A stretch of 64,000 nt of DNA from Gaetbulibacter_B jejuensis (lineage in GTDB: Bacteria; Bacteroidota; Bacteroidia; Flavobacteriales; Flavobacteriaceae), in NCBI RefSeq assembly GCF_039524015.1, contig NZ_BAAAGF010000001.1:1364001-1428000 (forward strand), given 5' to 3'. The translations under genes were made by a program, and so were the position numbers. The notes beneath the pieces were generated by a model. The model ran no database searches and was not told the DNA's origin. It saw nothing but the letters and a program-made list of their open reading frames with translations. Shown here piece after piece: positions 17,235-24,401 of the stretch (the first letter of the stretch is position 1; every line of letters starts with the position of its first letter).

Positions 17235-18821
17235 TTAAAATTCTGATGTAAAATGAAATTTAATACTTGGGTATTTTTGCTGTGTCATTTGTAATGAAAA
17301 TGCCGAATCTGCTAAAAATACAAGTTGCCCTTGTTTGTCTTTTGCCAAAAAGCGTTGTTTTACCCTTAAAAATTCTTTGTACTCTTCGTTTTTTTCATCT
17401 TCAGGGTCAACCCAACATGCTTTATGTACATTAAGGTTTTCATATGTACACTTAGCTCCATATTCGTGTTCCAATCGATATTGAATAACCTCGTACTGTA
17501 AAGCACCAACTGTACCTATAACTTTTCTACCATTTAATTCCAAAGTAAATAATTGGGCAACACCTTCATCCATTAACTGGTCAATACCTTTGTAAAGCTG
17601 TTTGGATTTTAAAGGATCAGCATTATTAATATACCTGAAATGTTCAGGAGAGAAACTAGGTATACCTTTGTAGTTTATAGTTTCACCTTCAGTTAAGGTA
17701 TCACCAATTTTAAAGTTTCCAGTATCGTGTAATCCTACAATATCTCCAGGATAAGAAACATCAACAATTTCTTTCTTTTCAGCAAAAAAGGCATTAGGAC
17801 TAGAGAACTTAAGCTTTTTACCATGACGTACATGTAAATAAGGTGTATTCCTTTTAAAAGTTCCTGATACAATTTTTATAAACGCTAAACGGTCTCTATG
17901 GTTAGGGTCCATATTAGCATGAATTTTAAACACAAAACCAGTAAAATCTTTTTCTTCTGGGTTAACTAAGCGCTCTTCACTTTGTTTTGGTCTAGGTTTA
18001 GGAGCAATTTCTATAAAGCAATCTAATAACTCTCTTACACCAAAATTGTTTAAAGCAGAACCAAAAAACACAGGTTGCTGTGTACCGTTTAAGTAGTCTT
18101 CTTTTTCAAAAGCAGGATAGATGCCTTCAACTAATTCTATTTCTTCTCTTAGTGTATTTGCCGATTTTTCTCCTATGAGTTTATCTAATTCTGAAGAGCT
18201 TAAATCGTTAATTTCTATGGTTTCTTCAATATTCTTTCTACTGTCGCCACTAAAAAGATTAATGTTTTTCTCCCAAAGGTTATAAATACCTTTAAAGTCG
18301 TAACCCATACCAATTGGGAAACTCATAGGTACAACGCTCAAACCTAGTTTTTGTTCAACTTCATCTAAAAGATCAAAAGCATCTTTACCTTCTCTATCCA
18401 ATTTATTGATAAATACAATCATTGGAATATTACGCATTCGGCAAACTTGAACTAGCTTTTCGGTTTGCTCCTCAACACCTTTAGCCACATCAATAACAAC
18501 AATTACACTATCAACAGCTGTTAGTGTTCTAAAAGTATCTTCAGCAAAATCCTTGTGTCCAGGAGTATCAAGAATATTAATTTTTATACCATCATATTCA
18601 AATGCCAAAACAGAAGTAGCAACAGAAATTCCACGCTGACGCTCAATTTCCATAAAGTCACTAGTAGCTCCTTTTTTTATTTTGTTACTTTTTACAGCTC
18701 CTGCTTCTTGTATTGCACCACCAAAAAGTAATAGTTTTTCAGTAAGTGTTGTTTTTCCAGCATCTGGATGCGAAACGATACCAAAGGTTCTACGTTTCTT
18801 TATTTCGTTGATAAAACTCAT
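17235..18821 (-). CDS. prfC: Peptide chain release factor 3
   Basis: A 528-residue translational GTPase that removes RF1/RF2 after peptide release. GTPase motifs are G1 SHPDAGKTTLTEKLL, G2 RGISV, G3 DTPGHKDFAEDT and G4 NKLDREG, followed by the RF3 C-terminal domain. The frame continues upstream to a TTG at 18842, but that would run through the promoter -7 box at 18840-18847; the ATG at 18821 gives MSFINEIKKRRTFGIVSHPD, the normal RF3 start. It is monocistronic. Confidence 0.96.
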   Translation of the reverse strand: MSFINEIKKRRTFGIVSHPDAGKTTLTEKLLLFGGAIQEAGAVKSNKIKKGATSDFMEIERQRGISVATSVLAFEYDGIKINILDTPGHKDFAEDTFRTLTAVDSVIVVIDVAKGVEEQTEKLVQVCRMRNIPMIVFINKLDREGKDAFDLLDEVEQKLGLSVVPMSFPIGMGYDFKGIYNLWEKNINLFSGDSRKNIEETIEINDLSSSELDKLIGEKSANTLREEIELVEGIYPAFEKEDYLNGTQQPVFFGSALNNFGVRELLDCFIEIAPKPRPKQSEERLVNPEEKDFTGFVFKIHANMDPNHRDRLAFIKIVSGTFKRNTPYLHVRHGKKLKFSSPNAFFAEKKEIVDVSYPGDIVGLHDTGNFKIGDTLTEGETINYKGIPSFSPEHFRYINNADPLKSKQLYKGIDQLMDEGVAQLFTLELNGRKVIGTVGALQYEVIQYRLEHEYGAKCTYENLNVHKACWVDPEDEKNEEYKEFLRVKQRFLAKDKQGQLVFLADSAFSLQMTQQKYPSIKFHFTSEF

Positions 18822-18839
18822 AATCTTGCAAATAGGCTG

Positions 18840-18847
18840 CAAAGATA
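18840..18847 (-). promoter_or_regulatory. -7 box of the prfC promoter
   Basis: On the minus strand the bases read TATCTTTG, a perfect TAnnTTTG. Transcription should start close to 18836, giving a leader of about 15 bases. A clear -33 TTG is not seen (TTCTG at the expected place). Confidence 0.55.
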
Positions 18848-18920
18848 CTGTTTATATTAAGATTTCAGAATTACGATTTCAGATTTTGTATAGAGAATGT
18901 TATTATTAATTTTTTAGTGG

Positions 18921-18928
18921 TATTTTTG
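18921..18928 (+). promoter_or_regulatory. -7 box of the idi promoter
   Basis: TATTTTTG is a perfect TAnnTTTG, ending only four bases before the idi ATG. The predicted transcription start falls on or next to the start codon, so the message is leaderless or nearly so. No good -33 TTG is visible. Confidence 0.5.
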
Positions 18929-18932
18929 TGAT

Positions 18933-19457
18933 ATGATTGAAGAACACGTTATACTTGTTGATGAAAACGATAAGCAAATAGGCTTAATGCCTAAAATGGA
19001 AGCGCACGAAAAAGCATTACTGCATAGAGCTTTTTCTGTATTTGTTTTTAACAATAACAACGAACTAATGTTACAGCAACGTGCAGCTGATAAGTACCAT
19101 TCGCCTTTATTATGGACAAATACTTGCTGTAGTCACCAAAGAGAAGGCGAAGCAAATATAGAAGCTGGTAAGCGACGTTTATTTGAAGAAATGGGGTTTG
19201 TTACTGAACTTGAAGAGACAACATCTTTTATTTATAAAGCACCTTTTGATAATGGCTTGACAGAACATGAATATGACCACATCATGATAGGATACTATAA
19301 TGATACACCAAACATAAATCCTGATGAAGTTGCAGATTGGAAGTGGATGACTCTTGATGCTGTAAAAGAAGACATCAAGCAACAACCAGAAATTTACACA
19401 GCTTGGTTTAAAATTATTTTTGATAAATTCTACCAACACATAAACATTGTAAAATGA
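18933..19457 (+). CDS. idi: Isopentenyl-diphosphate delta-isomerase, type I
   Basis: A 174-residue Nudix-fold isomerase that converts IPP and DMAPP, the building blocks of menaquinone, carotenoids and undecaprenyl phosphate. The active-site Cys is in TNTCCSHQREGE and the Nudix-like helix is ANIEAGKRRLFEEMGF; EHEYDHIMIG holds the catalytic Glu region. The type I length and motifs fit. It overlaps the next gene by four bases (ATGA), a sign of translational coupling in the idi - pterin synthase - manA operon. Confidence 0.95.
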   Translation: MIEEHVILVDENDKQIGLMPKMEAHEKALLHRAFSVFVFNNNNELMLQQRAADKYHSPLLWTNTCCSHQREGEANIEAGKRRLFEEMGFVTELEETTSFIYKAPFDNGLTEHEYDHIMIGYYNDTPNINPDEVADWKWMTLDAVKEDIKQQPEIYTAWFKIIFDKFYQHINIVK

Positions 19458-19864
19458 TTGTTACCGTAAGTAGAAAAGCTCATTTTAACGCAGCTCATAG
19501 ATTGTACAGAAAAGATTGGAGCGATGAAAAGAATGCCGATGTTTTTGGAAAATGTAGCAATCCAAATTTTCATGGACATAATTACGAGTTGATAGTAAGT
19601 GTAACAGGACCTATCAATAAAGAAACAGGTTATGTTATAGACATTCAAGACTTAAAAGACATTATAAAAGAAGAAGTTGAAGATGCCTTTGACCATAAAA
19701 ACCTAAATGTAGAAGTTGAAGAGTTTAAAGACTTAAACCCTACAGCCGAAAACATAGCAGTAGTTATTTATAATAAGGTAAAACCTAGACTAAATTCAAC
19801 ACTAGACTTAGAAATTAAACTTTTTGAGACACCTAGAAATTTTGTAACCTATTCTGGATTATAA
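19454..19864 (+). CDS. 6-pyruvoyl-tetrahydropterin synthase / QueD family protein
   Basis: A 136-residue T-fold enzyme. Zinc ligands are the His of AHFNAAH and the two His of FHGHNY; the Cys of FGKCSNPNFHGH and the His of FDHKNLN are the catalytic pair, and ETPRN near the C-terminus is the pterin-anchoring Glu. The family converts dihydroneopterin triphosphate either to 6-pyruvoyl-tetrahydropterin (biopterin) or to 6-carboxy-tetrahydropterin (queuosine, QueD). The long C-x5-H-G-H spacing and the FGKC.NPN context resemble animal PTPS more than E. coli QueD, as far as I recall these sequences. It is coupled to idi by a four-base overlap and lies three bases from manA. No other queuosine gene is nearby. 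Confidence 0.88.
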   Translation: MIVTVSRKAHFNAAHRLYRKDWSDEKNADVFGKCSNPNFHGHNYELIVSVTGPINKETGYVIDIQDLKDIIKEEVEDAFDHKNLNVEVEEFKDLNPTAENIAVVIYNKVKPRLNSTLDLEIKLFETPRNFVTYSGL

Positions 19865-19867
19865 CAA

Positions 19868-20839
19868 ATGAAAAATATTCTTTATCCTATAAAATTCACA
19901 CCTATTTTAAAAGATAAAATTTGGGGTGGACAAAAACTAAAAACGCTATTAAATAAGACTTCAGATTTACCAAATATTGGAGAAAGCTGGGAAATTAGTG
20001 ATGTAGAAGGTGATACATCTGTAGTTGCAAATGGAGCATTAAAAGGTCAAACCTTAAAGCAAATACAAGAAACCTATAAAGAAGATTTAATAGGACTTCA
20101 AAACTATAGAGTTTTTGGCAATAAGTTTCCGTTACTTATCAAGTTTATCGATGCAAAACAAGATTTATCTATTCAATTACACCCTAATGATGAATTGGCT
20201 GCAAAGCGACACAATTCATTTGGGAAAACCGAAATGTGGTATGTAATGCAAGCCGATGAAGGTTCGAATTTAATAGTTGGGTTTAACCAAAAAATGGATG
20301 CTGAAACCTATTTATCACATTTAGAAAATAAAACACTTACAGAAATTTTAAATTTTGATAAAGTTAAAGTAGGTGATACTTATTTTATAGAAGTTGGTCG
20401 TGTGCACGCTATTGGAGCAGGAGTAGTGGTTGCTGAAATACAACAAACCAGCGATATTACTTATAGAGTTTACGATTGGGATAGAGTAGATGATGAAGGA
20501 AACGAAAGAGAACTTCACAACGATTTAGCCATTGATGCTATTGACTTTGAAATGGAAGATAATTTTAGAGTTAGTTATGAAAAAGCTAAAAATCAGTCTA
20601 ATAAAATGGTTAGTTGCCCATATTTTACTACAAGTTATTTAGATGTTGATAGTACACTTAAAAAAGAAAATAATCACGATTCATTTTTGATTTACATGTG
20701 TGTTGAAGGAGAAGCACAAATAACTACAGATAGTGGAACTGAAACTATTAAAAAAGGAGAAACAATACTACTTCCTGCAGCAGTAAAGAATTATGAAATA
20801 ACTTCGGAAAATGCGAAGCTATTGGAAGTTTATGTTTAA
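19868..20839 (+). CDS. manA: Mannose-6-phosphate isomerase, class I
   Basis: A 323-residue cupin enzyme that interconverts mannose-6-phosphate and fructose-6-phosphate for GDP-mannose and glycan synthesis. Early motif IWGGQKLKTLL and zinc-site residues in SIQLHPND, KTEMWYV and GRVHAIGAG identify it; the C-terminal cupin ends in KKGETILLPA. The length matches the short bacterial type I PMI. Third gene of the idi operon. Confidence 0.93.
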   Translation: MKNILYPIKFTPILKDKIWGGQKLKTLLNKTSDLPNIGESWEISDVEGDTSVVANGALKGQTLKQIQETYKEDLIGLQNYRVFGNKFPLLIKFIDAKQDLSIQLHPNDELAAKRHNSFGKTEMWYVMQADEGSNLIVGFNQKMDAETYLSHLENKTLTEILNFDKVKVGDTYFIEVGRVHAIGAGVVVAEIQQTSDITYRVYDWDRVDDEGNERELHNDLAIDAIDFEMEDNFRVSYEKAKNQSNKMVSCPYFTTSYLDVDSTLKKENNHDSFLIYMCVEGEAQITTDSGTETIKKGETILLPAAVKNYEITSENAKLLEVYV

Positions 20840-20865
20840 TTTTGCGACAATAAAAATTTATAATT

Positions 20866-21135
20866 ATGGCAAACGTTAGAAACCTTAAAAAAGACATTAA
20901 TTACGTTTTAGGTGATATTATTGAAGCTGTTTATGTATGGGAATACAACAACACTGATAAAGACACTAAAAAAAGCGAAGCAATTATTGATGAAGCTATA
21001 GAAACTTTTGATTCTTTAATAGCAAAGGTGAACGATAAAAAAGTAGAAGATAAGAAAGCACATTTTAAATCTATCAACCAAGAGTTGGAAGATAAAGGAA
21101 GAGCTTTAATCGAAAAAATTAATAAACTAAGCTAA
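20866..21135 (+). CDS. Small conserved hypothetical protein
   Basis: An 89-residue, charged, mostly helical protein (MANVRNLKKDINYVLGDIIE; later DKKVEDKKAHFKSINQELED) with no signal peptide or membrane segment and predicted coiled-coil character. I recognise the type as a conserved flavobacterial protein of unknown function, but not a named domain. A TAATTTTG box (20837-20844) 22 bases before the ATG may be its own promoter at the end of manA. Confidence 0.75.
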   Translation: MANVRNLKKDINYVLGDIIEAVYVWEYNNTDKDTKKSEAIIDEAIETFDSLIAKVNDKKVEDKKAHFKSINQELEDKGRALIEKINKLS

Positions 21136-21150
21136 AACAGAAAAAAATGT

Positions 21151-21180
21151 TTGCAAATATAATTTTCGCGATTATATTTG
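21151..21180 (+). promoter_or_regulatory. Promoter of the second tRNA-Thr
   Basis: TTG at 21151-21153 and TATATTTG at 21173-21180 with a 19-base spacer match the Bacteroidota promoter. It lies just before the tRNA at 21192, so transcription probably begins only a few bases upstream of the mature 5' end. Confidence 0.75.
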
Positions 21181-21191
21181 CATCCTGTTTC

Positions 21192-21265
21192 GCCGATATA
21201 GCTCAGCTGGCTAGAGCAGCTGATTTGTAATCAGCAGGTCGTGGGTTCGAGTCCCTCTATCGGCT
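21192..21265 (+). tRNA. tRNA-Thr (anticodon TGT), second copy
   Basis: A 74-base cloverleaf identical to the tRNA-Thr at 3261 except for one acceptor pair: G7-C66 there is A7-U66 here, so the change is compensated. CCA is not encoded. It is monocistronic with a promoter before it and a terminator after it. The last 18 bases, including one base past the 3' end, recur at 21360-21377. Confidence 0.95.
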
Positions 21266-21274
21266 CTTAATATT

Positions 21275-21308
21275 AAACTCTAACTGTAAAACAGTTAGAG
21301 TTTTTTTA
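21275..21308 (+). terminator. Terminator of the second tRNA-Thr
   Basis: A 13-pair perfect stem (AAACTCTAACTGT with ACAGTTAGAGTTT), AAA loop and T-rich tail. Confidence 0.93.
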
Positions 21309-21341
21309 TTTAAAACTATTAAATAGGGATGAGAAGTTTAT

Positions 21342-21377
21342 CCTGAGCGAAGTCGAAGGGAGTCCCTCTATCGGCTC
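21342..21377. repeat. REP-like sequence joined to a duplicate of the tRNA-Thr 3' end
   Basis: CCTGAGCGAAGTCGAAGG (21342-21359) is a sequence I know as a widespread intergenic repeat in Bacteroidota and other genomes. It runs directly into an 18-base exact copy of the tRNA-Thr 3' end (21360-21377; original at 21249-21266). The copies are 111 bases apart in direct orientation. The pair looks like an attachment-site or insertion scar, but no element lies between them. Confidence 0.7.
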
Positions 21378-21409
21378 AAAAAAAATCCCAAACGTAATGT
21401 TTGGGATTT
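21378..21409 (-). terminator. Terminator of the DUF4369 gene
   Basis: An 11-pair stem (AAATCCCAAAC with GTTTGGGATTT), five-base loop and a run of T on the minus strand, just after the stop of the minus-strand lipoprotein gene. Confidence 0.88.
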
Positions 21410-21412
21410 ATT

Positions 21413-22135
21413 TTATTCAATGTTTTCTTCGTCAGATTTCCGTTGCTCAATAGTTTCTTTTAATTGCTTACCGTACTTAGAGTTTTTGATATTTTCATCA
21501 AGCGAATCGTATATGGTTTCTAAATACTTTACCGTAGTATTTGGTATTTCGCTTAACGCTAAATAAGGAGCAACTTCACTGTTTTTATTGTTTACAGCAA
21601 AATTTATTGTGTAAAGGTATTTACGTTTTAAAAGGCTATTGTATTCTTTGTCAAAATCGAAACTAGTGGTATCGTTTTCTTTTTTAGCTTCAAAGTTTTC
21701 TTTTATAAGGTCAAGATTTTTGTCATTAAAACGAGACATCATCATTATGTATTCGTCTAATCGTTTTTGTTGTTCAGAACCTTTTATTTGAGCATCATAA
21801 TTAAAGTTTTTAAGTGTAGAACTTATTTCAGTAACACCTTTATCTGCAAAGAAAGCAATAACGCCTTCGTCATTGTCGTTTTTGTCTAAGGTTAAAAACA
21901 AAACTTCAGGTTCTTCTAAGTCGCTGTGTAATTCAAACTCAGAATTGCCATTAATAGCTAAGGAATCTAGTGTTACCATTAAGCTATCTTGTTGCTTTTG
22001 TAAATAAACAGTACCTTTTTTTAATCCTGTTACATGGCCTTTTAAAGTGAAGTTTGTGTCTTTTTTATCTTCTCCACAAGAAATAATTAGTAAAGCTATT
22101 ACTAAAAGGCTAAAAAGTTTAAAGTGTTTTGTCAT
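21413..22135 (-). CDS. DUF4369 domain lipoprotein
   Basis: A 240-residue lipoprotein: signal peptide MTKHFKLFSLLVIALLIISC with the lipobox Cys at residue 20. Residues about 28-120 are a DUF4369 domain (FTLKGHVTGLKKGTVYLQ), the domain that precedes thioredoxin folds in Bacteroidota thiol-disulfide proteins. The thioredoxin domain is absent here; the second half is helical and charged with no CxxC. Function unknown, probably on the periplasmic side of a membrane. It lies 23 bases downstream of the DUF819 gene and shares its transcript. Confidence 0.8.
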   Translation of the reverse strand: MTKHFKLFSLLVIALLIISCGEDKKDTNFTLKGHVTGLKKGTVYLQKQQDSLMVTLDSLAINGNSEFELHSDLEEPEVLFLTLDKNDNDEGVIAFFADKGVTEISSTLKNFNYDAQIKGSEQQKRLDEYIMMMSRFNDKNLDLIKENFEAKKENDTTSFDFDKEYNSLLKRKYLYTINFAVNNKNSEVAPYLALSEIPNTTVKYLETIYDSLDENIKNSKYGKQLKETIEQRKSDEENIE

Positions 22136-22158
22136 ATTAAAATTTAAAAAATCATTAA

Positions 22159-23490
22159 TTAAGTTATAGGAGCAACTATTCTCATAAGTTCAGCAGTAAG
22201 CATAGCACCATAGGTTCCAACAACATATCCAAATACTGCTAGAATAACACCTACAGTTGCAAGCGATGGATGAAAGGCTGCAGCAACCACAGGAGCAGAG
22301 GCAGCACCACCAATATTTGCTTTACTACCCACAGCTAAGAAGAAATATGGTGCTCTAATTAGTTTTGCTACTAAAAATAGTAAAGCAACGTGTATTGCCA
22401 TCCAAACTAAACCAACCACAATTAGCCCTGGATTGTCAACTATTTTAGTAAGGTCCATTTTCATACCAATAGAGGCAACAAGAATATAAATAAATACACT
22501 ACCAATTTTACTAGCTCCTGCACCTTCATATTTTTTCAACTTGGTAAAGGATAAGATGATTCCTAAAATAGTAGCTATTGTAATCATCCAGAAAAATTGA
22601 GATCCAAACGAAGACCAAGCAGATTTCTTGTCGCTTACTGCATCGAAGTTAGCTACTAAAAAATCAGAAATTTCATTAGCGCCAAAATGAGCAATTCCTA
22701 CAACAGTAAAAGCAATGCCTAAAATCACCATAAAATCGGCTAATGTTGGGTTTCTAGAAATACTAGCAGCATAACTAGATACTTTTTCTTTAAGGGTTTC
22801 AATAGAACTGTTATCAGCTTTCAGCCATTTATCAATTTTTTCTTGTTTACCAATTCCTAATAAAAGGATAGCCATCCATATATTAGCAACAACAATATCA
22901 ACAATTACCATTCCTGCATAATTTGCTGTATTGTATTCATAAATTTCTAACATAGCAGCTTGATTAGCACCTCCACCAATCCAACTTCCTGCTAAAGTAG
23001 AAAGACCTCTCCAAACAGCGTCAGGACCAGCTCCACCAACAGTTTCAGGAGATACTAATGCAATTAAAAATACAGCAATAGGTCCGCCAATTATGATTCC
23101 TAACGTACCTGTTCCAAACATAGCTAGTGCTTTCCAACCAAGGTTAAATACAGCTTTTAGGTCGATACTAATAGTCATAAGTACCAAAGCAGCAGGAAGC
23201 ATAAATCTACTTGCAATGTAATAGGCTTGAGATTTACCTGTTACTTCTACTAATGAGCCTTCGGCGTTTTCAAATCCCCATTCTGGAGCAATTATCCCAA
23301 AAGTAGTTAAAGCTGCAGGCAGCATATATGCCATTAATAATGCAGGTATGTATTTGTAGAATTTTTTCCAAAAACTATTTTCGCTTGTAGAAGTATAAAA
23401 AACAAAACCTAATGCTAGCATTAACAACCCAAATACTATAGTATCTTGGGTAAATAAAGGTTTTACTTCGGTTAATTGCGTTGTGTCCAT
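22159..23490 (-). CDS. DUF819 family integral membrane protein
   Basis: A 443-residue polytopic membrane protein with many hydrophobic segments from residue 18 to the C-terminus. Glycine-rich membrane motifs (LAGSWIGGGANQAAMLE and GSKANIGGAASAPVVAAAF) are typical of the DUF819 family, which has the look of a transporter with an inverted repeat, but no proven substrate that I know of. Its promoter region lies just after the RHH-gene terminator. It is followed by the DUF4369 lipoprotein. Confidence 0.88.
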   Translation of the reverse strand: MDTTQLTEVKPLFTQDTIVFGLLMLALGFVFYTSTSENSFWKKFYKYIPALLMAYMLPAALTTFGIIAPEWGFENAEGSLVEVTGKSQAYYIASRFMLPAALVLMTISIDLKAVFNLGWKALAMFGTGTLGIIIGGPIAVFLIALVSPETVGGAGPDAVWRGLSTLAGSWIGGGANQAAMLEIYEYNTANYAGMVIVDIVVANIWMAILLLGIGKQEKIDKWLKADNSSIETLKEKVSSYAASISRNPTLADFMVILGIAFTVVGIAHFGANEISDFLVANFDAVSDKKSAWSSFGSQFFWMITIATILGIILSFTKLKKYEGAGASKIGSVFIYILVASIGMKMDLTKIVDNPGLIVVGLVWMAIHVALLFLVAKLIRAPYFFLAVGSKANIGGAASAPVVAAAFHPSLATVGVILAVFGYVVGTYGAMLTAELMRIVAPIT

Positions 23491-23532
23491 AAACTAAAAT
23501 TTAAAGGCGCAAAATACCAAAATAAAAGCGCA

Positions 23533-23560
23533 TAAAAAAGCGACATTGTTAAGTGTCGCT
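23533..23560 (-). terminator. Terminator overlapping the end of the RHH gene
   Basis: On the minus strand AGCGACA pairs with TGTCGCT around an eight-base loop, followed by T5. The 5' arm is inside the last codons and the stop codon lies in the loop, so translation of the RHH gene can influence termination. Confidence 0.7.
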
Positions 23561-23728
23561 CTCGTTATTTTTTTTAGGTTTTGGTTGTCTGTTTTTTTCT
23601 TTAAGGTACTGCATGAGCATCCACTCAATTTGACCATTGGTACTTCTAAATTCGTCTGAAGCCCATTTTTCAATTGCTTTGAGCATATCTTCATTTATTC
23701 TTAGAGCAAAGGCTTTCTTTTTAGACAT
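23549..23728 (-). CDS. Arc-type ribbon-helix-helix DNA-binding protein
   Basis: A 59-residue protein. It starts MSKKKAFALRINEDMLKAIE and continues KWASDEFRSTNGQIEWMLMQ, the Arc/MetJ pattern of one beta strand (AFALRI) and two helices; two chains would build the DNA-binding dimer. The C-terminal tail is lysine-rich. Its ATG overlaps the upstream gene by eight bases, and it is the last gene of the SPFH operon. The usual role is a repressor binding tandem repeats; a candidate operator lies before the SPFH gene at 25281-25307. Confidence 0.85.
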   Translation of the reverse strand: MSKKKAFALRINEDMLKAIEKWASDEFRSTNGQIEWMLMQYLKEKNRQPKPKKNNESDT

Positions 23729-24230
23729 TGTTACTATGGTTTAACTGTGTTTTGTAATATGTTATGGTGTTTTCAGCTTCTATTTGCTTTTTTGTACCTA
23801 TGAGTAGTTTTTTTCCATTGGCTAACTCTAGTTGAATACCAATAGTTCCTGAAACATTAATAGCTTTTCCTTTAGATTTATTCCAACCACCTTTTATTCC
23901 CCAACCACCATATTCTGAAATGGGTTCGTAAGTTCTAATATAGGCGTTGTTTATAGATTTCCAAGAAATGGTATTGTATTTTAAATGCAACGGAAAGAAT
24001 TTATAATGAATTCCTAATTCGTCAATTTTAGTGGAGAGTTTAAATATAAATATGAGTCCTGAGAAAAATATCAGAAGTAGAATTATTAAAATAAGTTCTA
24101 GAGTTGAAATGGAGTTTTGATTTTTAAAATATTCAACGCATACCAATATAATAGGAATAATTGCACTTATTGCTATAAGTGCAATTAACCATAATTGATT
24201 AAATCGTTGTTCTTCTTTAAAAACTCTCAT
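23721..24230 (-). CDS. Small membrane protein (DUF6141-like)
   Basis: A 169-residue protein with two transmembrane segments (about 13-32 and 43-65) and a cytosolic or exterior beta-rich domain with KIDELGIHYKFFPLHL, SEYGGWGIKGGW and NVSGTIGIQLELANGKKLLIGT. This pattern resembles the PH-like membrane proteins called DUF6141, from memory. Function is not known. It overlaps the DUF4177 stop by one base (TAATG) and the RHH start by eight, so the four genes are translationally linked. Confidence 0.75.
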   Translation of the reverse strand: MRVFKEEQRFNQLWLIALIAISAIIPIILVCVEYFKNQNSISTLELILIILLLIFFSGLIFIFKLSTKIDELGIHYKFFPLHLKYNTISWKSINNAYIRTYEPISEYGGWGIKGGWNKSKGKAINVSGTIGIQLELANGKKLLIGTKKQIEAENTITYYKTQLNHSNNV

Positions 24231-24397
24231 TATCTATTTTTATCGCGTTCAAAAACTATAAATGAAATAATGTGTTGATTGGGTGTAATAGTTGTGACAC
24301 GCCAACCTTCTTTTGCATACTTGTTTAAGATTTCCTCAAGTTTTTCGGTTGGATTTCTCCATCCTAATTTTGGTTTTATGACTTTGTATTCTTTCAT
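24230..24397 (-). CDS. DUF4177-like small protein
   Basis: A 55-residue protein beginning MKEYKVIKPKLGWRNPTEKL and containing EILNKYAKEGWRV and IISFIVFERD, the typical strand-helix-strand-strand pattern of the DUF4177 family (EYKV...L..EGWE...). The family is of unknown function and is often found beside membrane proteins. It starts four bases after the SPFH stop codon and its own stop overlaps the next ATG by one base. Confidence 0.8.
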   Translation of the reverse strand: MKEYKVIKPKLGWRNPTEKLEEILNKYAKEGWRVTTITPNQHIISFIVFERDKNR

Positions 24398-24401
24398 AAT
24401 C

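Noticed and set aside
18822..18842. TTG start for prfC upstream of the ATG
   Set aside because: The start codon would lie in the -7 box of the promoter, and RF3 proteins begin at the MSFINE residues.
21249..21377. Calling the tRNA-Thr duplication a genomic island
   Set aside because: Only 93 bases lie between the repeats and no integrase or cargo is present, so only a scar or repeat capture can be supported.
23494..23694. A 66-codon minus-strand frame next to the DUF819 gene
   Set aside because: It overlaps the real RHH gene (23549-23728) in another frame. The RHH frame has a clear family pattern and fits the operon overlaps.
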